DNA of 12,149 nucleotides from JBHIDJ01 sp046760105. Lineage in GTDB: Bacteria > Pseudomonadota > Gammaproteobacteria > Acidiferrobacterales > SPGG2. Location: the NCBI GenBank assembly GCA_046760105.1, contig JBHIDJ010000093.1, positions 1 through 12,149 of the forward strand, in the 5' to 3' direction. Each line of letters begins with the position of its first letter. Position 1 is the stretch's first letter. The notes beneath the pieces are model-generated. The model was not told where the DNA came from and made no database searches. It saw nothing but the letters and a program-made list of their open reading frames with translations. This document shows positions 5,947-12,149 of the stretch, piece by piece. The position numbers were made by a program, and so were the translations under genes.

Positions 5947-6825
5947 ATGTTTCATGGCAGCATGGTTGCCCTGGTAACGCCGATGCGCGGCGACGGGTCC
6001 GTCGATGTGCCCGCAATTCACCGACTGATCGATTTTCATATTGAAAACGGGACGAACGCCATCATCGCGGTCGGTACCACCGGCGAGTCGGCGACACTCA
6101 ACGTCGATGAGCACTGTCAGGTCGTCAAAGAGACAGTGCAACACGTCAACGGGCGGATACCGGTGATCGCCGGGACCGGCGCCAACTCGACTGCCGAGGC
6201 TATCGAGCTTACGCGGTTCGCGCACGAAGCCAGGGCCGACGCCTGTCTGTTGGTGACACCGTACTATAATAAACCTACGCAGGAAGGTCTTTATCGGCAC
6301 TACAAGGCAATTGCCGAAGCCGTGCCGATCCCGCAGATCTTATATAACGTACCGGGACGGACAGCATGTGATATGCAACCGGCGACCGTTATCCGGCTAG
6401 CGCCTATTGCGAACATTGTGGGTATCAAGGAGGCGAGTGCGGAGATCGACCGCGTCCCGCAGATTACCGAGGCCTGTGGGGATTCGATGGCGGTATACTC
6501 GGGCGACGACGCCACGGCGTTGGACCTGATTCTGGCTGGCGGCAAGGGGGTCATCTCGGTAACGACCAATATCGCCCCGCGGCAAATGAGTGAGATGTGT
6601 AAGGCCGCACTGGAAGGAGATGAAGCGGGCGCACGCACCATCAACGACCGTCTGATGGACGTGCACAAGACGCTGTTCGTGGAATCCAATCCTATTCCGG
6701 TTAAATGGGCGCTGAAGGAAATGGGGTGGATCGAAGGTGGCATTCGCCTTCCATTAACGCCGCTTGCCGACAAACACCACGAGACGGTGCGGCAAGCGCT
6801 GCAGCGTGCTGGGATATTGAAATAG
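5947..6825 (+). CDS. dapA: 4-hydroxy-tetrahydrodipicolinate synthase
   Basis: 292 residues, the same length as E. coli DapA, and the active-site numbering is identical: Thr44-Thr45 (GTTGES), Tyr107 (PYYNKPTQEGLY), Tyr133 (LYNVPGRT), Arg138 and the Schiff-base Lys161 (IVGIKEAS). The enzyme condenses pyruvate with aspartate-beta-semialdehyde, the first committed step to diaminopimelate and lysine. It is a cytosolic TIM barrel, usually a tetramer. The ATG at 5947 follows GGAG by six bases and starts the family's normal MFHGSMVALVTPM; the frame stays open back to 5698, but that extension has no family similarity and overlaps the promoter. bamC follows after 30 bases, so the two are probably co-transcribed. 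Confidence 0.97.
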   Translation: MFHGSMVALVTPMRGDGSVDVPAIHRLIDFHIENGTNAIIAVGTTGESATLNVDEHCQVVKETVQHVNGRIPVIAGTGANSTAEAIELTRFAHEARADACLLVTPYYNKPTQEGLYRHYKAIAEAVPIPQILYNVPGRTACDMQPATVIRLAPIANIVGIKEASAEIDRVPQITEACGDSMAVYSGDDATALDLILAGGKGVISVTTNIAPRQMSEMCKAALEGDEAGARTINDRLMDVHKTLFVESNPIPVKWALKEMGWIEGGIRLPLTPLADKHHETVRQALQRAGILK

Positions 6826-6855
6826 ACCTATGCACACCTTGGTGGTCTTCACGGT

Positions 6856-7989
6856 ATGAAGAGCACAAACTTGATACGATGCCTCATCTGCCTCTTGCTT
6901 ATAGCGATGATGGTTGGATGCGGCGGCGGCAAACGCGGCAAAAAGATCGATTACGACTCCGCGAAGACGCTACCCCCGTTAGAAATCCCACCCGACTTAA
7001 GCAGTCTGCCACCCGATGCACAATCCTCGGGTACGGCGCTGCCACCAGGTTCCGCGACCTACTCCAAGTTCGAGGAGGAACAGACGGAGCGCGGCACCGG
7101 GCCGCAAGTCGCAGGTCTACTCCCGCAATTTGAGAACGTTCGCCTTGCGCGCGCCGGCGCAGCGCGCTGGCTGGTGGTGACCGCACCGGCAGAAAAGGTG
7201 TGGCCGCAGTTGCCGGTGTTTCTGGACAAGATGGGTTTGCGCATCAAAAGAGAGCGACCCGACACGGGAATCATCGAGACCGATTGGGCGGAAAACCGGG
7301 CGAAGGTCGCCAGTCCTATCGAGAGATTTTTCTCCAAGATTACGGGGCAAGGCCTTGGCACAATGCTGCGCGACAAATACCGTATACGCTTGGAACGCGG
7401 TGAGCAGCCCGGCACCACGGAGATCTATCTGACCCATCGCGGCATGGAACAATTTTTTGTCGATCAAATAGCGAACCCGGCGCCAACCGGCGAGCAGTAC
7501 CAAAAGGGGAGGTGGAAAACGCGTCCGTCCGATCCGGAGCTAGAAGCGGAGATGCTACGTCTCCTTATGGTGCATTTAGGGGTCGCGCGCCCGAAGGCGG
7601 ATACCATCGTGGCGAAGGTGAAAGACGCGCCGGAACGTGCGAGATTGAGTCGCAATGAAAAAGGTTATTCCGCGCTGAATCTATCTGATAGTCTCGAGCG
7701 CGCCTGGCGTCGTGTCGGCTTATCGTTGGACCGCATCGGCTTTACGGTCGAAGATCGTGACCGTACAACGTGGACGTACCATGTGCGTTATATTGACCCG
7801 GAGGCAGAGACCACGAAGAAAAAGAAGAAGAAAAAGAAAAAGGGGACGTCTAATAGCGCGGAGTATCAAGTCGCCCTGAAGGCAGTCGACTACGGCACCA
7901 CGGTCGAGGTCCTGAATAACAATGGGGTACCGGATGCGTCGAACACGAGTGAACGAATACTGAGCCTGCTGTACGAACAGCTGAAGTGA
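6856..7989 (+). CDS. bamC: Outer membrane protein assembly factor BamC (lipoprotein)
   Basis: 377 residues. The lipoprotein signal peptide ends MVGC, with Cys22 as the lipidated residue; Gly at +2 fits outer-membrane sorting. Next comes the extended region LPPLEIPPDLSSLPP (about 39-53), the segment that in E. coli BamC binds BamD. Two helix-grip domains follow: roughly 90-220 (ARWLVVTAPAEKVWPQLPVFL ... YLTHRGMEQ) and 265-377 (GYSALNLSDSLERAWRRVGLSLDRIGF ... SERILSLLYEQLK). BamC is part of the BAM complex that inserts beta-barrel proteins. Its place directly after dapA matches other Gammaproteobacteria. Odd feature: nine consecutive lysines at residues 321-329, in a loop of the second domain that varies among homologues. 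The ribosome site is weak (GGTGG). Confidence 0.92.
   Translation: MKSTNLIRCLICLLLIAMMVGCGGGKRGKKIDYDSAKTLPPLEIPPDLSSLPPDAQSSGTALPPGSATYSKFEEEQTERGTGPQVAGLLPQFENVRLARAGAARWLVVTAPAEKVWPQLPVFLDKMGLRIKRERPDTGIIETDWAENRAKVASPIERFFSKITGQGLGTMLRDKYRIRLERGEQPGTTEIYLTHRGMEQFFVDQIANPAPTGEQYQKGRWKTRPSDPELEAEMLRLLMVHLGVARPKADTIVAKVKDAPERARLSRNEKGYSALNLSDSLERAWRRVGLSLDRIGFTVEDRDRTTWTYHVRYIDPEAETTKKKKKKKKKGTSNSAEYQVALKAVDYGTTVEVLNNNGVPDASNTSERILSLLYEQLK
7816..7845 (+). repeat. Homopurine AAG/AAA tract encoding poly-lysine in bamC
   Basis: Thirty purines in a row on the plus strand: nine AAG/AAA codons followed by GGG. Four separate runs of five A occur, each followed by G, so the tract is prone to polymerase or ribosome slippage. 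It is in frame and the gene continues normally to its stop. Confidence 0.8.
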
Positions 7990-8211
7990 CAATGGTAGGG
8001 CGCGCCTGACTACAACGAGACTCGCGCTGTGTTTTGCATACCTCGGTAGCAGTGGCGGGGGCCACGTTGTGCTCGTCGAAGGTGCTGGTAAAGGGCTCAT
8101 CGTAACAACACCGCTTTTTGTTATTCTGGCTGGTGCACCGCCGAGCGTGCCGCGTCGTTGTTGCTCCGCACCGCAGCCTTGCAGTGAGCGCGGTTTGACC
8201 CGTGCAGATCC

Positions 8212-11200
8212 ATGACGGTGTCGAAATCGCAAGCCCGCGCTGATCACAAACTGGAGCCGCGCCATATCTCGCATCTGCGTGGTGCACCGGCGTTGTCGAC
8301 GTTTCGTCGAGAGCGGCTGCTGCGGGAAATGCGTTCACATATCCCCGATTTGCAGCAGGTAGATGCCGAATACTGGCACTTTGCCGCGACCACCGGCCCA
8401 TTGGATGCCGATGAATCCGAAGCCCTCCGTCGGCTGTTGACCTATGGTCCGCGCTGCGAGCAATTCCCGCCGCGGAGCGGGTTGATACTCGTCGTACCAC
8501 GGGTGGGAACCATCTCACCATGGGCCAGCAAGGCGACAGACATCGTCCATCACTGCGGTCTGCAACGGATCACACGGCTGGAGCGCGGTATCGCCTGGTA
8601 TTTCGTCAAAGCAGACCAGGATCCATTGACCGCGCTGGAGCGCCAGCACCTGCTACCGCGGATTCATGACCGCATGACGGAAACTGTGTTAGCGAGTTTC
8701 GAACAGGTGGCCGAACTGTTTCGCGACGCCGTGCCAGCACCGCTTTCGGTTATTGACATACTGACGGGGGGACACGACGCGCTTGCGGCGGCAGATCGGG
8801 AACTGGGCCTGGCGTTGTCGCCGGATGAGATGGATTACCTGGTAGAGCATTTCACGCGCAGCCGGTGCAACCCAACGGACGTGGAACTGATGATGTTCGC
8901 CCAGGCAAACTCCGAGCACTGTCGCCACAAAATCTTTAACGCCGATTGGATTATCAACGGGCGGAAACAGAATGCCTCACTCTTCGCCATGATCCAGGAT
9001 TCGCACAAGCGCAGCCCGCGGGACACGCTGGTTGCTTACAAGGACAATGCCGCCGTCGTGCAGGGCTTTCGTATTAGGCGCTTTTTTCCGGATCCCGCGT
9101 CGAAGCAGTACGCTTATCATGAAGACGACACACCGATCCTTATGAAGGTCGAGACCCATAACCACCCGACGGCCATCTCCCCTTATCCGGGAGCGGCCAC
9201 TGGTTCCGGCGGTGAGATCCGCGATGAGGGTGCAACCGGGCGCGGGGCCAAGCCCAAGGCAGGCATCACCGGCTTCTCGGTGTCCAATTTGCTGATCCCC
9301 GGCGCCGTGCAGCCCTGGGAAACGGATTACGGCAAGCCGGATCGGATCGCCAGTGCCCTCGAGATCATGCTCGAAGGACCCATCGGGGGTGCCGCGTTTA
9401 ACAACGAGTTCGGTCGTCCCAACATCGGCGGTTATTTCCGAACCTTTAGTGAAACCGTCGCCGGTGAAGTACGCGGCTACCACAAGCCCATCATGTTAGC
9501 AGGCGGCATCGGCAACATCCGTGCGCAACATGTGCACAAGTGCGATCTCGCTGCCGGCGCAAAGCTCATCGTGATCGGCGGTCCCGCCATGCTGATCGGT
9601 CTGGGCGGTGGTGCGGCCTCAAGCATGGCGAGCGGTAGCAGTGTGGAGGATTTGGACTTTGCCTCGGTGCAACGCAGCAACGCGGAAATGCAACGACGTT
9701 GTCAGGAGGTGATCGATCAGTGCTGGGCATTCGGGGAGGAGACTCCCATCCTGGCAATCCACGATGTCGGGGCAGGCGGTCTATCGAATGCGTTTCCAGA
9801 GCTTGTCAACGGCGCCGGCCGCGGTGGGCGCATGGACCTGCGAGCCGTACCCAATGATCAGCCCGGCATGTCGCCGATGGAGATCTGGTGTAACGAGGCG
9901 CAAGAACGCTATGTACTGGCGGTGGCGACGACAGGTCTTGCGCGCTTCCATGGCCTGTGTGAGCGCGAGCGTTGTCCTTATGCCGTCATTGGGGAGGTGA
10001 CGCAAGACCAACGCCTGGTGCTCGAGGACAGCTACTTTGCGGTCGCGGGCACCGCGGCGGCCAGCGCCAACGAGCCACGAGTGACGACGCACGACGCGCA
10101 AACCAAGCCGATTGACCTTGAGCTTTCGGTGCTGTTCGGCAAGCCGCCGAAGATGTTACGCGATGTCAAACGAATCAAGCGTAGACTGTCCAAGTTCAAG
10201 ACACGTGGTGTTGATCTTAGAGAGGCGGCTTATCGGGTGCTCCAGCTACCGGCGGTAGCGAATAAGACCTTTCTGATCACAATCGGAGACCGTACCGTGT
10301 CCGGTCTCGTGTGTCGCGACCAAATGGTAGGCCCATGGCAGGTGCCGGTGGCCGATGTCGCGGTTACCGCAAGTGGGTACGACGGTCACGCCGGTGAGGC
10401 CATGGCCATTGGTGAACGCACCCCGCTCGCTTTGATCGACGCCCCGGCGAGCGGCCGTATGGCTGTGGGCGAGGCCTTGACGAATCTCGCAGCGGCGCGC
10501 ATCGAAGCGCTTCCGGCCGTCAAGTTATCCGCCAACTGGATGGCAGCGGCCGATCATGCGGGCGATGACGCCGCCTTGTACGATACCGTGCGTGCGGTAG
10601 CAACGGAGCTTTGCCCGTCGCTCGGTATTTCCATTCCGGTGGGCAAGGACTCGCTCTCGATGAAGACGGTGTGGGAGGATGCACAAGGCGAGCAGCGGCA
10701 GGTGACCGCGCCGCTGTCGCTCATCGTCTCTGCGTTTGCCCCGGTCATCGACATACGCAAGACGCTGACGCCACAATTGCGGACCGATCGCGGCGACACG
10801 GATCTCGTTTTGATCGACCTTGGAAAAAAGCGCAATCGACTGGGCGGCTCGGCGCTCGCTCAGGTCTACAAGGAAATGGGCCGCAAGGCGCCGGATGTGG
10901 ACGATCCCCGCGTGTTGCGGTTGTTCTTCCATGTCATCCAGGCCCTTAATGAGCTCGGATTCCTGATCGCCTATCACGATCGCTCTGATGGCGGCTTGTT
11001 CGCCACGATTTGCGAAATGGCGTTTGCGGGACACACCGGTGTACGCATTGACCTCAGTGCGCTCGGGCGCGATCCAGTGGCCGCACTTTTCAACGAGGAA
11101 CTTGGTGCAGTATTGCAGATTCCCCGCGAGCGCCAACGCGGTATCTTCGGCGCGTTGGAGAAAGCGGGTCTCAGACGTCACGTTCACGTCATCGGTACGC

Positions 11201-12149
11201 TGGCGGATGACGATTTTGTTACCTTAACGCGCAGCGGACGGATCGTACTGCGCGAGTCGCGCATCGACCTCCAGCGAGCCTGGTCGCAGACCACGTTTCA
11301 TCTGCAGGCGCTTCGAGACAATCCGCAGTGCGCACAGGAGGAATATGATCGTATTCTCGATGTCGCAGATCCCGGTTTAACAGCGGCGTTGTCGTTTGAT
11401 CCGTCCGAAAATGTCGCAGCACCCTTGATTCTAAAAGGGGAACGACCCCGTATCGCCATTCTGCGCGAGCAAGGGGTTAACGGCCAAGTGGAGATGGCGA
11501 CAGCGTTTGTTCGTGCCGGGTTCGTCGCCGTCGATGTGACCATGAGCGATATCATGGCAGCCCGCGTAACGCTGAAGGATTTTAAAGGTTTGGTTGCCTG
11601 CGGGGGTTTCTCATTTGGCGATGTCCTCGGTGCGGGCGAGGGCTGGGCCAAGTCGATTCTCTTCAACCGTCGTGCGCACGATGAGTTCGCGGCATTTTTC
11701 TCGAGAGCGGATACGTTCGCGCTTGGCGTGTGTAATGGTTGTCAGATGATGTCCAATCTTTGTGAGCTCATACCTGGCGCCGGGCGCTGGCCGCATTTCG
11801 TGCGCAATCAATCGGAACAATTCGAGGCGCGCGTGTGTATGGTGCAGATCCCGGAAAATCCTTCGGTTTTCCTCAAGGGCATGACAGGTTCCATGCTTCC
11901 CATTGTGGTAGCCCACGGCGAGGGGCGCGCGGAGTTTCGCGAGGAACGCGACATCCAACAGCTCATACTGGATCAGTTGGTGGCGTTGTGCTTTGTCGAT
12001 AACCGTGGCGAGCTGACGCAGACCTATCCTTATAATCCCAATGGTTCACCGCACGGTATTACCGGCCTCACTACACCCGACGGACGCTTCACCATTCTCA
12101 TGCCGCACCCGGAACGGGTATTCCGAACGGTCAGCAATTCGTGGCATCC
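8212..12149 (+). CDS. purL: Phosphoribosylformylglycinamidine synthase PurL, 3' end cut by window edge
   Basis: 1312 full codons, open at the right edge just after FRTVSNSWHP; E. coli PurL has a few dozen more residues after this motif. It is the long single-chain type. After the N-terminal PurS-like domain (LRGAPALSTFR ... SPWASKATDI) come FAQANSEHCRHKIFNADW from about 229, the catalytic-core motif HNHPTAISPYPGAATGSGGE at 316-335, a second synthetase half, and the C-terminal glutaminase from about 1079. The glutaminase triad is Cys1174 (GVCNGCQMM), His1299 and Glu1301 (MPHPER). The enzyme converts FGAR, glutamine and ATP to FGAM, the fourth step of purine synthesis. The ATG is the first in-frame start after a TGA at 8185; no ribosome site is visible, and it adds about 20 residues before the family's usual start. 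The 222 bases between bamC and this gene show no gene and no convincing promoter, PurR box or terminator. Confidence 0.96.
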   Translation, partial: MTVSKSQARADHKLEPRHISHLRGAPALSTFRRERLLREMRSHIPDLQQVDAEYWHFAATTGPLDADESEALRRLLTYGPRCEQFPPRSGLILVVPRVGTISPWASKATDIVHHCGLQRITRLERGIAWYFVKADQDPLTALERQHLLPRIHDRMTETVLASFEQVAELFRDAVPAPLSVIDILTGGHDALAAADRELGLALSPDEMDYLVEHFTRSRCNPTDVELMMFAQANSEHCRHKIFNADWIINGRKQNASLFAMIQDSHKRSPRDTLVAYKDNAAVVQGFRIRRFFPDPASKQYAYHEDDTPILMKVETHNHPTAISPYPGAATGSGGEIRDEGATGRGAKPKAGITGFSVSNLLIPGAVQPWETDYGKPDRIASALEIMLEGPIGGAAFNNEFGRPNIGGYFRTFSETVAGEVRGYHKPIMLAGGIGNIRAQHVHKCDLAAGAKLIVIGGPAMLIGLGGGAASSMASGSSVEDLDFASVQRSNAEMQRRCQEVIDQCWAFGEETPILAIHDVGAGGLSNAFPELVNGAGRGGRMDLRAVPNDQPGMSPMEIWCNEAQERYVLAVATTGLARFHGLCERERCPYAVIGEVTQDQRLVLEDSYFAVAGTAAASANEPRVTTHDAQTKPIDLELSVLFGKPPKMLRDVKRIKRRLSKFKTRGVDLREAAYRVLQLPAVANKTFLITIGDRTVSGLVCRDQMVGPWQVPVADVAVTASGYDGHAGEAMAIGERTPLALIDAPASGRMAVGEALTNLAAARIEALPAVKLSANWMAAADHAGDDAALYDTVRAVATELCPSLGISIPVGKDSLSMKTVWEDAQGEQRQVTAPLSLIVSAFAPVIDIRKTLTPQLRTDRGDTDLVLIDLGKKRNRLGGSALAQVYKEMGRKAPDVDDPRVLRLFFHVIQALNELGFLIAYHDRSDGGLFATICEMAFAGHTGVRIDLSALGRDPVAALFNEELGAVLQIPRERQRGIFGALEKAGLRRHVHVIGTLADDDFVTLTRSGRIVLRESRIDLQRAWSQTTFHLQALRDNPQCAQEEYDRILDVADPGLTAALSFDPSENVAAPLILKGERPRIAILREQGVNGQVEMATAFVRAGFVAVDVTMSDIMAARVTLKDFKGLVACGGFSFGDVLGAGEGWAKSILFNRRAHDEFAAFFSRADTFALGVCNGCQMMSNLCELIPGAGRWPHFVRNQSEQFEARVCMVQIPENPSVFLKGMTGSMLPIVVAHGEGRAEFREERDIQQLILDQLVALCFVDNRGELTQTYPYNPNGSPHGITGLTTPDGRFTILMPHPERVFRTVSNSWH

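Noticed and set aside
7816..7845. Programmed frameshift site in the bamC lysine run
   Set aside because: The A-runs are five long, not the six of the classical A-AAA-AAG site, and the original frame continues through conserved sequence to the stop.
7990..8211. Possible promoter, purine-repressor box or small RNA before purL
   Set aside because: Candidate hexamers were badly spaced, no PurR-like palindrome was seen, and the best hairpin (AACAA...TTGTT) is only five pairs.
7720..8521. Long minus-strand frames across the bamC end, the gap and the purL start
   Set aside because: They overlap two clear plus-strand genes, and their Arg/Ser-rich translations look like antisense frames of GC-rich coding DNA.
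10525..11187. Minus-strand frame of 220 codons inside purL
   Set aside because: PurL is continuous and conserved through this stretch, so the frame is a shadow.

Overview
The window (about 58% GC by eye, dense coding, short intergenic gaps) looks like chromosomal DNA of a gammaproteobacterium. The strongest taxonomic hint is dapA followed directly by the outer-membrane lipoprotein gene bamC, an arrangement typical of Gammaproteobacteria, together with a long single-chain PurL of the E. coli type. The accessory genes on the left resemble those of environmental, chemolithotroph-like lineages. I cannot assign a genus from the sequence alone. I see no insertion sequence, phage gene, tRNA, rRNA or CRISPR array.

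Left part (1-3824): an AmmeMemoRadiSam (AMR) module. On the minus strand lie amrS (radical SAM enzyme), a stand-alone phosphoribosyltransferase and an archease cut by the window edge. The last two overlap as TAATG. On the plus strand, divergent from amrS, lie amrB (MEMO1 family) and amrA (AMMECR1 family), overlapping by 23 bases. All three AMR components share one 154-base divergent control region. It holds a perfect minus-strand TATAAT box and a strong stem-loop in the presumed amrS leader. The biochemical job of the AMR system is, to my knowledge, not settled, so the physical link to a PRPP-type enzyme and to archease (the activator of the RtcB RNA ligase) is the most interesting content here.

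Middle part (3825-5655): a DUF427-family protein on the plus strand, possibly co-transcribed with amrB-amrA. It converges on an exported PQQ-dependent sugar dehydrogenase-like protein on the minus strand.

Right part (5656-12149): core metabolism and envelope genes on the plus strand. A recognisable sigma70-like promoter precedes dapA (lysine/diaminopimelate synthesis). bamC (outer-membrane protein assembly) follows after 30 bases. After a 222-base gap with no gene or clear signal comes purL (purine synthesis), which runs off the right edge only a few dozen codons short of its end. In E. coli the purine gene after dapA-bamC is purC; here it is purL.

No gene-free stretch exceeds 300 bases. The longest, 5656-5946, holds the dapA promoter and a minus-oriented terminator-like hairpin.
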